Assembly (NCBI RefSeq): GCF_014201885.1
Contig: NZ_JACHFN010000004.1
Location: forward strand, 1 to 64,000
From: Deinococcus budaensis
GTDB lineage: Bacteria; Deinococcota; Deinococci; Deinococcales; Deinococcaceae
Reading direction: 5' to 3'
Length of the DNA stretch: 64,000 nucleotides
Shown: positions 1-12,004 of the stretch, piece after piece
Layout of the letters: the number at the start of each line of letters is the position of its first letter
How positions within the stretch are numbered: the stretch's first letter is position 1
Position numbers and translations under genes: made by a program
The notes under the pieces: generated by a model
Databases searched by the model: none
What the model saw: the letters and a program-made list of their open reading frames with translations, nothing else
Told to the model about the DNA's origin: nothing

Positions 1-1353
1 ACCGACGGTCCACTGGCGCTGAGCGTGGATGTCAGTGGGGTCAACGAGCTGCGGCTGGTGGTCACCGACGCCGGCGACGGCCTCAACTACGACCACGCCG
101 ACTGGGCGGGCGCCAGGGTCACGTGTTCGGGCAGCGGCGACACGACCCCGCCTCCCGCACCCGCTGGGCTGACGGCCAGCGCGACCGGCGTCGGCATCAC
201 GTTGGGCTGGGGCGCCGCCGCAGCCCCCGACCTCGCGGGCTACCGGCTGGAGCGCGCGCCCACACCGCAAGGGCCGTTCCTGGCGGTGACACCCCAGCTC
301 CTGACGGTCACCACCTTTGAGGACACCTTCGCGCCGGAGGGGGTCACCTCGCATTACCGGGTGGTTGCGGTGGACACCAGCGGCAACGCCTCGGCGGCGG
401 CGACGGGCAGCGCGGCGCGGCCCCCCGCTCCGGCGGCGAACAGCCTGACCTATGCGCCGGTCGCCAGCCAGCCCTACGGGGTCTCGGAGGCACAGGGCCG
501 CACCGTGAACGGCAAGGTGTACACCTTCGGGGGCTTCGACAGCCTCAAGGGCTGCTGCACGCCGACCGACCGCGCCTACGTCTACGAACCCGCCGCGAAC
601 ACCTGGACCCCGCTGCCGCCCATGCCCGACAGGGGCGCGACCCACGCGGGCATGACCACCGACGGGGTGAACATCTATTACGCGGGCGGCTACGTGGCGA
701 ATGCCGCGTGGACCGGGCAGGTTTTCGGCACCCGCGCTGCCTGGCGCTTCGAGATCGCCAGCAGGCGATATGTCCGCCTGCCCGATCTGCCGGTCGAGCG
801 CGCCGGGGGGCAGCTCGAATACCTGAATGGCAAGCTGCACTATTTCGGCGGCACCAACCTGGCGCGTACCCAGGATGTCGGTGACCATTACGTGCTCGAT
901 CTTGCCGCTGGAGCGCCAAGCTGGACCGCCGCCGCGCCGCTGCCCAACCCCCGGCACCACATGGGGTCGGCGGTGCTGGGGGGCCGGATCTACGCCGTGG
1001 GCGGCCAGCACGGCCACGACGGCAGCCTGGTCACCCAGGCGTCGGTGCACGCCTACGACCCGGCGACGAACACCTGGACCGCGCGGCGTGACCTGCCCTC
1101 GGCGCGCGGGCACATCTCCAGCTCGACTTTCGTGCTGGGCGGGCGGCTGGTGGTCGCGGGCGGCGAGCAGGCGCACGGCCAGCCCATCGCGGCGGTCAAT
1201 GCCTACGACCCGGCGACCGACACCTGGGCCGCCCTGACGCCTCTGCCGGCTGCCCGGGCTTCCGGGGTGGCGGGGCCACTGGGCAACGGCTTCGTGTACG
1301 TCACGGGCAACAGCAGCCGCTCAGGCTGGCGGGCGGTGCCCGTCTTGCCCTGA
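1..1353 (+). CDS. NPCBM-FN3-Kelch secreted protein (5' end outside window)
   Basis: The reading frame is already open at base 1, so the N-terminus is missing. The first 40 residues are the end of an NPCBM carbohydrate-binding domain (ending [11 protein letters not shown]), nearly identical to the one in the lipoprotein gene at 18.5-20.3 kb. A fibronectin type III domain follows (about residues 50-145). The rest is five or six Kelch repeats, recognisable by GG pairs followed by [12 protein letters not shown] strands, giving a galactose-oxidase-like beta-propeller. No catalytic residues of galactose oxidase can be identified. It lies at the edge of an exopolysaccharide cluster, so binding or modifying extracellular glycan is a reasonable inference. 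A clear terminator follows. Confidence 0.85.
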   Translation, partial: TDGPLALSVDVSGVNELRLVVTDAGDGLNYDHADWAGARVTCSGSGDTTPPPAPAGLTASATGVGITLGWGAAAAPDLAGYRLERAPTPQGPFLAVTPQLLTVTTFEDTFAPEGVTSHYRVVAVDTSGNASAAATGSAARPPAPAANSLTYAPVASQPYGVSEAQGRTVNGKVYTFGGFDSLKGCCTPTDRAYVYEPAANTWTPLPPMPDRGATHAGMTTDGVNIYYAGGYVANAAWTGQVFGTRAAWRFEIASRRYVRLPDLPVERAGGQLEYLNGKLHYFGGTNLARTQDVGDHYVLDLAAGAPSWTAAAPLPNPRHHMGSAVLGGRIYAVGGQHGHDGSLVTQASVHAYDPATNTWTARRDLPSARGHISSSTFVLGGRLVVAGGEQAHGQPIAAVNAYDPATDTWAALTPLPAARASGVAGPLGNGFVYVTGNSSRSGWRAVPVLP

Positions 1354-1380
1354 GACGCCCCGCCACAGCGTTACGCAGGA

Positions 1381-1413
1381 GGCCACCCCCTGAACTGGGG
1401 TGGCCTCTTTCTT
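1381..1413 (+). terminator. Intrinsic terminator
   Basis: A perfect 9-bp stem (GGCCACCCC / GGGGTGGCC, 7-base loop) is followed by TCTTTCTT. It lies 27 bases after the stop of the Kelch gene and just before the stop of the convergent beta-helix gene, so it may serve both strands. Confidence 0.85.
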
Positions 1414-1428
1414 GTTCCCCGGTACGGT

Positions 1429-2682
1429 TCAGCGGCCCTGGGCCACCGCCGCCTCCTGGGGACCCAGCACGATCTTGGCGTCACGAACCTTGTTCTGCCA
1501 GCGCAAGAACTCCTGCCTTTCGGTCTGGAGGGTGATGGGACCCTTGAAGATGCGGTTGCCGGTACACAGGCTCTTGCCCTTGTCGTTCTCGGCGCAGTCG
1601 GGAAACCAGGTGGGGTGCTGCGCCGTCTTGGAGATCAGCGGCCTGGCCCAGCCCACCAGATTGTCGCGGATGACATTGTTGTAGAAGGTGCCGTGTTTCT
1701 TATCCCCGTGCATGTCCCAGACGTACACGCCGACATTCTGCGAGGGAATCGGACGGCCGTCGGGCAGCAGGCCGCTGGAGATCACCCGGTTCTCGAAGGC
1801 CTGGACGTTGTAACCCGCCGCAATGGCGATGCCCTGGTTGGAGGTGCCGATGATCTGGTTGCGAAAGGCGCGGATGTAGGCGACGGCGCCCTCCTTGTCC
1901 TTGGAACCGCCATCGCCCAGCATCAGGCCGCCGCCGGAATACTTGTCGCTGGTGGGCTGGGCCGGGTAGGCCCCCTGGATGTAGTTGTTGTGAATGCTGA
2001 TGGGACTCTTGGCGGTGCCCCGGGCGCCGTACATGTTGATGTTTTCCTCGACCCGGCTCTTGCCCGGCTCGTTGATGATCTCGTTCCAGGCGATCTCGGC
2101 GCCGGCAATGTCTTGCACCGCGTTGAACTGCACAAACTGCACAATCTGAAATCCGGTGTCCGAGAAGCGGTCCTCGCCGTCGCTGAAGCGGCCGTCGATG
2201 TTGCGCGCCCGGTTGCGCAGGATCTTGACCGTCTGCCCTTTTGCGGGGTCGCCCAGATACTTGCGGAAGTGCATCCCAGAGGTGCCGATCAGTTCGTTGT
2301 TCTCGATCACGGCACTCTCGAATTCATCGATCAGCAGAAAGCGGCCAGGGTGACGCTTCTCGCTGGCCGGCACGCCCGGATTCAGCCCCACACCGCGCGT
2401 GTGCCGCACCGTCAGGTTGGCGCGGACGTAGGCGCTGCGGATCAGGGTGCCGCGGCTCCGGATGTTGGAATACTCGATGATCACCGGCTCGCGCGTCGCC
2501 ACCTCGATGGCGGGCTTTTTGGGATCGAGGCTCTGCCAGTTGCCCCGGTACGTGCCGCCCTTGCGGATAACGATCGGGCCGTCATAGGTCAACTGGTCGG
2601 GCGCTTTCTGCGCGCTGGCCCCCAGCACGGCCGTGACCAGCAGCGACAGAGCAGCGGCAGGACGCCAACGGGCTTTTGTCAT
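1429..2682 (-). CDS. Secreted right-handed parallel beta-helix protein
   Basis: The 417-residue product begins with a signal peptide (Lys/Arg start, hydrophobic core, ASA-Q cleavage region near residue 24). The rest shows the IxNNxI-type coils of a pectate-lyase-like beta-helix. It is paralogous to the C-terminal two-thirds of the NPCBM lipoprotein at 18.5-20.3 kb: both share [19 protein letters not shown](L/I)(M/L)LGDG, an LPDGRxxP segment, YVWD and ERQEF(L/T)RWQ, plus a C-terminal Cys pair after WFP. This copy has no NPCBM domain. Polysaccharide lyase or epimerase activity is possible but no catalytic residues can be assigned. The start is the ATG after CTCCAGGGC. Confidence 0.8.
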   Translation of the reverse strand: MTKARWRPAAALSLLVTAVLGASAQKAPDQLTYDGPIVIRKGGTYRGNWQSLDPKKPAIEVATREPVIIEYSNIRSRGTLIRSAYVRANLTVRHTRGVGLNPGVPASEKRHPGRFLLIDEFESAVIENNELIGTSGMHFRKYLGDPAKGQTVKILRNRARNIDGRFSDGEDRFSDTGFQIVQFVQFNAVQDIAGAEIAWNEIINEPGKSRVEENINMYGARGTAKSPISIHNNYIQGAYPAQPTSDKYSGGGLMLGDGGSKDKEGAVAYIRAFRNQIIGTSNQGIAIAAGYNVQAFENRVISSGLLPDGRPIPSQNVGVYVWDMHGDKKHGTFYNNVIRDNLVGWARPLISKTAQHPTWFPDCAENDKGKSLCTGNRIFKGPITLQTERQEFLRWQNKVRDAKIVLGPQEAAVAQGR

Positions 2683-2718
2683 GCCCTGGAGCTTGCCGCA
2701 GGGGCCGTTTCAGAAGTG

Positions 2719-2733
2719 TAAACGCAGCGTTTA
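2719..2733. promoter_or_regulatory. Perfect inverted repeat upstream of the beta-helix gene
   Basis: TAAACGC and GCGTTTA flank a single A, forming a 15-bp palindrome 37-51 bases upstream of the beta-helix ATG, where an operator or promoter element would be expected. The TAAAC core recurs upstream of other EPS transcription units (near 6055 and 15165). Function is inferred from position. Confidence 0.45.
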
Positions 2734-2796
2734 GGTGGCCCGGCCAGCCTCCAGGATTCCCGCCGCCGCCACCCCGGTCCAGGCCAGGGGTCCTGA

Positions 2797-3822
2797 TTAG
2801 GCTTTCCCGAACTCCTTGATGTAGGCGCGGTCGAGCAGCGCGTCCCGCAGCGCTTCGGCGGTCAGCCGGGCCGAGGCCCAGTTGAGGTTGCGGTGTTTGG
2901 CCAGGCCTGCGTACCCGCGCACCGCGAACGACCAGAAGCGCACCGCGAACCACAGCGGTGAGGTCCCGTAGCGCCGGCGGATCAGCAGGCCGTTGCGGAT
3001 GTGGTAGTAGTGCTTTTGCGGGTTGTAGGGATGGCGGCCCGGCTTGCCCGACAGGCTGCCGTGGTGCCAGATGCGGCTGGCCGGAATCAGCCGGATGCCG
3101 ATCCCGTGTGCGCCGAGCCGCAGGGCGTATTCCGAATCGTCGGACATGAAAAAGAAGTCGTCCACCGGGAGGCCCACCCGGCGCACCGCGTCCGTGTGGA
3201 TCATGGCCCCCACGAAGGTGAACAGGTCGATGGGCGTGGACGGCAGAGCGTAGCGCTCGGCAGGCACCCAGGACTCGACCAGCGAGACGGGGTCGAAGTT
3301 GCGGCGGTGACCCACGTCGTACCCGCCGTCGCGGGCGACCACCGCGCCGCACAGCGCCTCGCTGTGGCCCGTCCATTTCATCAGTTCGGCGTGGGCGTCT
3401 TCCTCGGCAAAGCAGTCGTCGTCCATCACCCAGACGTGGCGGTAAGGCCCTTTGAGGGCCTCGCGGACCCCGTAGGCAAAGCCGTAGGCGCCGCCCAGGT
3501 TGTGTTCCAGCCGCAGGTAGGTGACGCGCTCGTGGTCGGGAACCACGTCGGCGGTGCCGTCGGTCGAGGCGTTGTCGATCACGTAGATGCGCGCCAGCGG
3601 CTCGCTTTGCCGCAGCAGCGTGTCGAGGCAGCGGGCGAGCAGCGCCTTGCGGTTGTAGGTCACCACCACGGCGGCGGTGCCGCGCAACTCGCCGTCCCCG
3701 GCCCAGCGCTCCTCCGGACGCGGCAGCGTCAGCCCCAGCGGGGTCGGCAGTGCGGTCCCCGGCGGCGTGCTGGCGGGACGCGGGGGGAGGAGGGGTCGGG
3801 CCGGAAGCGTGGGGGTCGTCAT
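2797..3822 (-). CDS. Glycosyltransferase family 2 (rhamnosyltransferase-like)
   Basis: This 341-residue GT-A enzyme should transfer a sugar from a nucleotide donor onto a lipid-linked EPS precursor at the cytoplasmic face of the membrane. Visible motifs are VVTYNR (53-58), VIDNASTDGT (81-90) and the metal-binding MDDD (133-136), with a later FFMSDDSEY segment typical of WbbL/GlfT1-like enzymes. The first 45 residues are Pro-rich and probably disordered. Its ATG overlaps the stop of the preceding gene (ATGA), so translation is probably coupled. Donor and acceptor cannot be told from sequence. Confidence 0.85.
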   Translation of the reverse strand: MTTPTLPARPLLPPRPASTPPGTALPTPLGLTLPRPEERWAGDGELRGTAAVVVTYNRKALLARCLDTLLRQSEPLARIYVIDNASTDGTADVVPDHERVTYLRLEHNLGGAYGFAYGVREALKGPYRHVWVMDDDCFAEEDAHAELMKWTGHSEALCGAVVARDGGYDVGHRRNFDPVSLVESWVPAERYALPSTPIDLFTFVGAMIHTDAVRRVGLPVDDFFFMSDDSEYALRLGAHGIGIRLIPASRIWHHGSLSGKPGRHPYNPQKHYYHIRNGLLIRRRYGTSPLWFAVRFWSFAVRGYAGLAKHRNLNWASARLTAEALRDALLDRAYIKEFGKA

Positions 3823-4403
3823 GAAGTCTCCTGGGAGAAAAGGGAAGCGGGATCAGCCGGCGCTGCGGGCGGCATCCGCAGAGTCACGCACAGCGCCGAG
3901 GCTCCGGCGGACCGCTCAAGCAGCCGGACGGTGTAGCTGAAGCCGGGGGCCTCGGGGTCGGTCAACGTGCGCACTGCCCCCGGGGCGCTCTCCGGGCGGT
4001 CACCTTCCCCGGGAGGCGGCCCGGCGGCCTGAAAAGTGTGCTCGCGCAAAAAGGCGTCCAGCGCCTCTGCGAGCGCCGCGCGGTCCAGCGAACTGACGAA
4101 GCTGTAGCGGATCAGCCGCCCTGAGACGGGGGGCGGTTCGCTGGACGCCGCCTGCCGGTCTGTCCCCGCTGCGCCCACGCCCAGGCACTCCGGGGTGTCC
4201 TGCACGGTCAGCGGCAGGGTGGTGGCGAGCTTGAACACGAAATAGAAGTTGCGGGTGCGGTACAGGGCCGCGCCGTCGGCCGCCTGGGCCAGGGCGGCCT
4301 GGGCCGGAACGGGCTGCGTCGGGGCAGCTTGCGCCCCGGCCACACCGGGCAGCGTCAGCAGGGCGGCGGCGAGCAGGGTGAGGGGACGTCTGGATCTCAG
4401 CAT
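3819..4403 (-). CDS. Small secreted protein of unknown function in the EPS operon
   Basis: The start chosen is the ATG with GGAGG 6 bases upstream, giving 194 residues. A signal peptide is clear (LLAAALLTLPGVAGAQA, cleavage near residue 25). The mature part contains a NFYFVFKLATTLPL segment and two cysteines, and I recognise no family. It sits between the flippase (38-bp gap) and the GT2 gene (4-base overlap), so it is translated with EPS export genes and may act in the periplasm during assembly or export. The frame stays open far upstream across the flippase gene, but that part lacks a start signal and reads as Arg/Gly-rich shadow protein. Confidence 0.75.
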   Translation of the reverse strand: MLRSRRPLTLLAAALLTLPGVAGAQAAPTQPVPAQAALAQAADGAALYRTRNFYFVFKLATTLPLTVQDTPECLGVGAAGTDRQAASSEPPPVSGRLIRYSFVSSLDRAALAEALDAFLREHTFQAAGPPPGEGDRPESAPGAVRTLTDPEAPGFSYTVRLLERSAGASALCVTLRMPPAAPADPASLFSQETS

Positions 4404-4441
4404 GATGCCTCCAGGGAAGGGCGGGAGAGGAGAAGGAGGAC

Positions 4442-5935
4442 TCACGTGTGCCCCTGCGCGCGCCAGGCGGCGAGGCGCGCGGCGGCGGGCTGCCACACCC
4501 GCAGGGCGTAGCGCCGCAGTTCGGTATCGGGACCCAGGAACACCACCAGCGCGACCAGCAGGCCGCCGACGACGAGTTCCAGCCCAAACAGCACGAAGAC
4601 CCCGGTCCCGGCTGCACGCAGGCCCGCCACGACTGCAAACAGCACCGCCCCCACGCCCAGCCCCGCCGTGAGGCCCAGGCCGTAGGCGCGCAGGCTCTCG
4701 CGGCCGCTGCCGGGCAGAATCCGGGCCGCCACCCCCACGTACGCCAGGCTGTTGAGCACGGCCCCCGCCACCAGCACCCAGGCAAAGGCCACGACCCCCA
4801 GGCCCAGCCGGGTGACCACCCAGAACGCCGCCGCCAGAAAGAGCATCTGCGCGACCTGAAGGGCGATCTTGATGTCGAGCTTGGCGGTCGCCTCGGCCAC
4901 GATGGCGGCCACGTTGGCCAGAATCGGGAAGGGCACGTACAGCGCGAACGCCTGCACGATGGGGACAGCCGCCAGGAAGCGCTCGCCCAGCAGCACCCGC
5001 ACGATCTCGGGCGCGCACACGAACAGCCCCGCCGAGAAGGTGAACAGCACGCTGGACAGTGCCAGCAGGCTCGACCCGTAGGCCCGGCGCAGCCGCCCAG
5101 GCTGGTCCTGAAGGGCGCTGAAAGACGGCACCAGCACCCGCAGCAGCCCCCCCGACAGCCGCATCACCGGCATTCCGGCGACGTCGAACGCCCGGCGGTA
5201 GAGGCCCAGCGCCGCCGCGTCGAACACCCGCGCGATCACGAACACCGCCATGTTGCCGCTGAAAAACTCCAGCAGCCGCAGCACCGAGGCCCGCACCCCG
5301 AAGCTGTACAGGTCGCGGTACGGCGCCAGCCGGAAGGTCAGCGCAAAGGGGTGGCGCACGTAGGCGTAGCTCACGGCCAGTTGAATCGCCCAGCTCGCCC
5401 CCGCGCTGATGACCAGGCTCATCGCCCCGAAGCCCAGGTAGGCGGCGCCGATGCCCAGCACCCCGTGCCCGATCACGTACCCGCCCACCTCGGCGGCCAT
5501 CAGCGGCTTGAAGCGCAGCTCGCGGCGCAGCAGGCTGGTGGACACCAGCGCCAGCGACGCGACCACGTAAGTCGCCGCGAAGCCCCGGAACACCGGCACC
5601 ACGTCGGGATTGCCGGTGTAGTTCCCCACCAGCGGCGCGGCCCACCACATCACGGCGGTCAGCACCACACCCAGCACCAGCGACGACGTGAACGCGGCGC
5701 GGATGTGCTCGGGGGTGAGGTCGCGCCGCTGCACCAGGGCGTTGGCCACGCCCAGCTCCGTGACCACCGCCCCGAAGGTCGCCAGCACCGAGGCGATCGC
5801 CACCACGCCGAACTCGCCGGGCGTCAGCAGGCGCGAGAGCAGCGCCGTGGACAGCGGGGTGAACACCAGGTTCACGAAGAACCCCAGGTAGCTCCATTTC
5901 AGGGCGCGGACGGTCTTGTCCCGCAGTTCCGTCAC
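4442..5935 (-). CDS. Wzx-type polysaccharide flippase
   Basis: A 497-residue integral membrane protein of the oligosaccharide flippase (MATE-like/PST) superfamily with about 12-14 predicted hydrophobic helices. It begins VTELRDKTVRALKWSY, typical of Wzx proteins. It should move undecaprenyl-linked repeat units across the inner membrane. The GTG start is preferred because it has GGAG 8 bases upstream and matches the usual family N-terminus; an upstream start 23 codons earlier would add an Arg-rich stretch. It leads a three-gene run with the small secreted protein and the GT2 gene. No Wzy polymerase is present nearby. Confidence 0.88.
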   Translation of the reverse strand: MTELRDKTVRALKWSYLGFFVNLVFTPLSTALLSRLLTPGEFGVVAIASVLATFGAVVTELGVANALVQRRDLTPEHIRAAFTSSLVLGVVLTAVMWWAAPLVGNYTGNPDVVPVFRGFAATYVVASLALVSTSLLRRELRFKPLMAAEVGGYVIGHGVLGIGAAYLGFGAMSLVISAGASWAIQLAVSYAYVRHPFALTFRLAPYRDLYSFGVRASVLRLLEFFSGNMAVFVIARVFDAAALGLYRRAFDVAGMPVMRLSGGLLRVLVPSFSALQDQPGRLRRAYGSSLLALSSVLFTFSAGLFVCAPEIVRVLLGERFLAAVPIVQAFALYVPFPILANVAAIVAEATAKLDIKIALQVAQMLFLAAAFWVVTRLGLGVVAFAWVLVAGAVLNSLAYVGVAARILPGSGRESLRAYGLGLTAGLGVGAVLFAVVAGLRAAGTGVFVLFGLELVVGGLLVALVVFLGPDTELRRYALRVWQPAAARLAAWRAQGHT

Positions 5936-6043
5936 AGCGAAGCTCCACGGGCCAGGTGCCGGGCAAGACCCGCGGCGGCGGGCAGAAAGACTGTGCGCGG
6001 GCACCGGGAGAAGCTCATAGGCCTCCAGGCTAGAAGCTGCGCC

Positions 6044-6063
6044 GTTACACGAAGGTAAACCCC
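6044..6063. promoter_or_regulatory. Possible regulator half-sites upstream of the flippase
   Basis: GTTACAC and GTAAACC start 11 bases apart about 110-120 bases upstream of the flippase start. The 11-bp direct repeat and TAAACC core resemble the repeats near 15.16 kb and the spacing bound by SARP regulators. Weak on its own. Confidence 0.25.
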
Positions 6064-6160
6064 GGCTTCGCGCCTGTCAGAGGGACTCTGCCCGGCCTGA
6101 ATCCGGGAAGCCACCCGGGGGCCAGCGCTGAGGCAACGGCTCCTGTCCCCCGCCCCGGCC

Positions 6161-7111
6161 TCAGCTTTTTTCAGGCAGGCGCTGGGCGAACCAGGCCACC
6201 GTCTGGGCCAGGCCCTCGTCCAGCGGGGTCGGGTCACCGAACTGCGCCCGGTACGCGGCGGGGTCCAGCAGGGAGCGGGCCACGTCCCCCGGGCGCGGGG
6301 GGGCGTCGTGGATGGGCACGCTGTGCCCGCTGACCCGGGTCAGCCGCGCGGCGAGTTCAGCGGTCGTGGTGGGCTGGCCGGTGCCGATATTGAGCAGTTG
6401 CGCCGACAACTCGCCCAGGCTGGCGCGCAGGTTGGCGCGGGCCACGTCGCCCACATACACGTAGTCGCGCACGCAGCCGCCGTCGCCAGGCGCGTGCATG
6501 CCGTGGATGCGCAGGGCCTCTCCTGCCAGGGCACGCTCGCAAAAGATCGCCACCACGCCCGCCTCGCCGTGCGGATTCTGGCGCGGGCCGTACACGTTGG
6601 CGTAGCGCAGCACGCTGTAGTCCAGACCGTACTGGGCGCGGTAGGTGGCCAGGTAAGTCTCCCCGGCCAGCTTGCTCGTCGCGTAGGGGCTGTACGGGCG
6701 CGGACTGCGGTGCTCGTCGGCGCGCTCGCCTTCCGGAAGGTCGCCGTAGATCGCCCCCCCGGTCGAGGCGAACACGAACCGTCCCACCCCGAATTCGCGG
6801 CAGGCTTCGAGCAGGTGCAGGGTGCCCAGCACGTTCGTCTCGGCGTCGAGCAGCGGCTCGCGCACGCTGACCGACACGCTCGCCTGGGCCGCCTGGTGGT
6901 TCACCACGTCGGGCCGGAAGTCCGCCATCACTGCGCGCACCGCCTCCCGGTCACGCAGGTCGGCGACGTGGAGCGCCGCGCCACCGGGCACGTTGGCCCG
7001 CGAGCCGCTGGACAGGTTGTCGAGAACCGCGACCTCGTGCCCTGCGTGCAGGGCGAGGTCGGCGATATGGCTGCCGATAAAACCAGCGCCTCCGGTCACG
7101 AGTATTCGCAT
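6161..7111 (-). CDS. NAD-dependent sugar-nucleotide epimerase (GalE-like SDR)
   Basis: The 316-residue protein has the Rossmann motif GGAGFIG (7-13), the ST pair near 116-117 and an intact catalytic Y143-x-x-x-K147 (YATSK). It resembles UDP-glucose/UDP-GlcNAc 4-epimerases of polysaccharide loci and probably supplies UDP-Gal, UDP-GalNAc or a related donor. The ATG has AGGAGG at good spacing. A 225-bp gap separates it from the flippase, and 129 bp separates it from the upstream GT4 gene. The exact substrate is not readable from sequence. Confidence 0.85.
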   Translation of the reverse strand: MRILVTGGAGFIGSHIADLALHAGHEVAVLDNLSSGSRANVPGGAALHVADLRDREAVRAVMADFRPDVVNHQAAQASVSVSVREPLLDAETNVLGTLHLLEACREFGVGRFVFASTGGAIYGDLPEGERADEHRSPRPYSPYATSKLAGETYLATYRAQYGLDYSVLRYANVYGPRQNPHGEAGVVAIFCERALAGEALRIHGMHAPGDGGCVRDYVYVGDVARANLRASLGELSAQLLNIGTGQPTTTAELAARLTRVSGHSVPIHDAPPRPGDVARSLLDPAAYRAQFGDPTPLDEGLAQTVAWFAQRLPEKS

Positions 7112-7240
7112 GGGAAACCTCCTGATGAGCTGGCGCCGGGGCCAGCGGCCCTGGGCAGCTCGCCGCCCACTCTAGCGGCCCGGGGGGTCACCCCGCGCCC
7201 ACCGGCCGGGAGACGGCGGCCTCCCAGTCTCGCCCGCGTC

Positions 7241-8416
7241 TCAACGCTTCAGCACAGGCTGGAAGGCGCCGTGGCGGGACGCGGGCGCCGTCTTGTGGGT
7301 GGGCGGTCCCAGCGAACCGAGCAGCCCTTCCCACTCGGCCACGATCTGCTGGGGGCGGAAGCGGGACGCCGCCGCGTGGCTGCGCCCGCTGAGGCGGACG
7401 CGCCGGGCCGGGTCGCTCATGGCGTCCCGCAGGGCAGCGGCCAGCGCCGCCGGGTCCTGGGGCGGGACCAGCAGGCCGCTCACCCCGTGCTCGATCACCT
7501 CACGCGGGCCAGTCTCGCAGTCGAAGGCGACCACCGGCAGCCCGTGCGCCTGGCATTCGAGCAGCACCATCGGCAGCCCCTCGTAGCGCGAGCTGAGGCA
7601 ATACAGGCCCGCCGCCCGGTACTCGGCGGCCATGTCCTGCACCTGTCCGGCGAACACCACCCGCCGCAGCCCGGCGCGGTCCACCTGTGCCCGCAGGTTG
7701 GCCTCCTCCTCGCCGCCGCCGCCGACGATTCGCAAGGTCCAGTCGGGAAAATCCTTTTCCAGCCGGGTCCAGGCGTCGATCAACAGGTCGAAGCCCTTTT
7801 GCTCGGTCAGGCGCCCGGCAGCCAGCACGACGCGCCGCTCGGGGTCGTAGGGGTTGGCAGGCTCAGGCGCAAAGGGCAGCGGGTTGGCGATCACCTCCAG
7901 CCGGGCGCGCAATCCCGGCAAGCCCCCCCGCCACAGCTCGGCGTCGCGCCGGGTCAGGACGACCACCGCCCGGGCCAGGCGGGCGGTCAGGCGGCGGGCC
8001 AGCCGCCAGCGGTTCAAGGCCCCGCGCGGCCGGTTGAACACCGTGTTGAAGTTGAAGTGCTCCCAGGCCACGCAGGCCACCCCCAGCCCGGCGGCGGCCG
8101 GCAGCGCCAGCAGCATCACGCTGGTCTCGGCCCCGATCAGGAGGTCGGTGGGGTGGCGCTGGAGGTGGGCACGCAGGGCGAGCACATCGCGCACGAAAGT
8201 CTGCTTGAAAGACCCCTTCTCACGCCGCAGGGCGTGGAGGTGAACGGCGGGATGCAGGGGAAAATGACTCTCCCCGCCCCAGGTGGTCACCACCCGGACC
8301 TGATGCCCACGTGCGGCCAGGCCGCCCGCGATCAGGGTGGTGGCGCGCTCCACGCCCGCAGCCGCTTGCAAGGTGTAGACGACAAAGGTGACGCGCAGCG
8401 GTGGGTCCGGTGACAT
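7241..8416 (-). CDS. Glycosyltransferase family 4
   Basis: This 391-residue GT-B retaining enzyme has the N-terminal acceptor half and the C-terminal donor half with AAGRLTEQKGFDLLI, then YEGLPMVLLE containing the EX7E motif. It should add one sugar of the EPS repeat unit. The start is the ATG preceded by GAGGAG; the open frame continues upstream under the next gene but without signals. It follows the GT2 gene by 38 bp and is probably cotranscribed with it and with uxs and ugd. Confidence 0.88.
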   Translation of the reverse strand: MSPDPPLRVTFVVYTLQAAAGVERATTLIAGGLAARGHQVRVVTTWGGESHFPLHPAVHLHALRREKGSFKQTFVRDVLALRAHLQRHPTDLLIGAETSVMLLALPAAAGLGVACVAWEHFNFNTVFNRPRGALNRWRLARRLTARLARAVVVLTRRDAELWRGGLPGLRARLEVIANPLPFAPEPANPYDPERRVVLAAGRLTEQKGFDLLIDAWTRLEKDFPDWTLRIVGGGGEEEANLRAQVDRAGLRRVVFAGQVQDMAAEYRAAGLYCLSSRYEGLPMVLLECQAHGLPVVAFDCETGPREVIEHGVSGLLVPPQDPAALAAALRDAMSDPARRVRLSGRSHAAASRFRPQQIVAEWEGLLGSLGPPTHKTAPASRHGAFQPVLKR

Positions 8417-8454
8417 GGCAGCTTCTCTCCTCGCGGCCCCGGCGGAAGGCCGCC

Positions 8455-9455
8455 TCAGGCCGCCGTTCCCCGGGCCGCCGACGGCCGCAGCCGCGTCAGG
8501 AGCCGCTCGGCGGTCAGGCGCCAGTGACGGCGCCGCTCCTGCGGCAGCAGCCAGGTGGCGGCAAAGCGCGCGAGTTCGAAGGCGCGGGGCCGGGCGCCCA
8601 GCACCGCCGCCGCCGTCTCGCGCAGGGCGCCCGGCTGCCCGCTCTGGGCCGCGAAATGCGCGACGTGAAAAACCACGAAGCCCACGAAGGCGCGGTCGCT
8701 CATCAGGCCCTGCGCCCTCAGGTCGCGCGCCCAGGCCAGCGAGGGCCGCCAGCTCACCGAGGTGCCCAGGTGGGGCCGCGCCTCGTGGAAATGGTAGGTC
8801 GCCAGCACGTCGCCCACGCCCACCACGCCCGCGCCGGGCACCCGGGAAGCCCAGATCAGCCAGTCCCAGTCCTCGTGGCGGTACAGCCCCGAACGGAAGG
8901 GCATCTTCTCGAACAGGTCGCGCCCGGCGAACAGCACGGTGCTCATCAGGGTGAGGTTGGGACTCAACCAGCTCTCGCGGGCCATCAGGTAGTCGGCGAG
9001 AGGTTCGCCTTCTCGCGGAAAGCGGGCCGGTTCCTGCCGGGTCGTCTGGCCCTCGGGCAGGTCGTAGCGGCACACCACGATGGGGTGGCGCAGCCCCGAG
9101 GCCAGCGCCGCTTCCCGCTGACGCGCGAGCTTGGCGGGCGCCCACTCGTCGTCGTCGTCGAGCAGGGCGACCCACTCGGCGCGGGCGTGCCTCACCCCGA
9201 TGTTGCGCGCCTCGGAAGGCCCCACGTTCTGCGGCAGGGCGACCACCCGCAGCCGGGGGTCGGCCACTCCGGCCAGGGCCGCCAGCGTGGCGGGGTCGGG
9301 ACCGTCCACGACCACGATCACCTCGATCTCGCCGAGCGTCTGCGCCAGCGCCGTCCTCAGCGCCCGGCTCAGCAGCAGCTCCGGACGGTGCCGGGTGGGC
9401 ACGACCACGCTGACCAGGGGAACGGGCACCCCAGCGGGGCGAGGTGCAGGCTGGG

Positions 9456-9459
<4 letters not shown>
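8455..9459 (-). CDS. Glycosyltransferase family 2
   Basis: The 334-residue GT-A enzyme shows [21 protein letters not shown] and [10 protein letters not shown] (nucleotide and metal binding), followed by an RHEDWDWL acceptor-side motif common in EPS GT2 enzymes. It overlaps the stop of the upstream UDP-xylose synthase gene by 4 bases, indicating coupled translation. It is likely to use a donor made by the same operon (UDP-GlcA or UDP-Xyl), but that is inference from context. Confidence 0.87.
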
Positions 9460-11845
<2,386 letters not shown>

Positions 11846-12004
11846 GCTTCTCTCCCTTCCCTTCCCTGACCTTCCCTGGCGGTGCCGGTCGGGCGAACTG
11901 TCGTGTTTGGCCCCTCTGGCCGGTCATCGTCAGGCCCACTCTTCAGACTGGGCGCCGCTTTGTGGGCACACCGTAGAAAGCCGGGCGCTAAAGGAAAATA
12001 AATC

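Noticed and set aside
4404..5966. Long open frame continuing upstream of the small secreted protein gene
   Set aside because: It overlaps the flippase on the same strand, reads as Arg/Gly-rich shadow protein, and a signal peptide with its own ribosome site starts at 4403.
6127..6171. GCTGAGGC/GCCTCAGC inverted repeat followed by TTTTTT as a rightward terminator
   Set aside because: The loop is 23 bases, the stem only 8 bp, and no plus-strand gene lies upstream; the T-run is the Lys codon region of the epimerase on the other strand.
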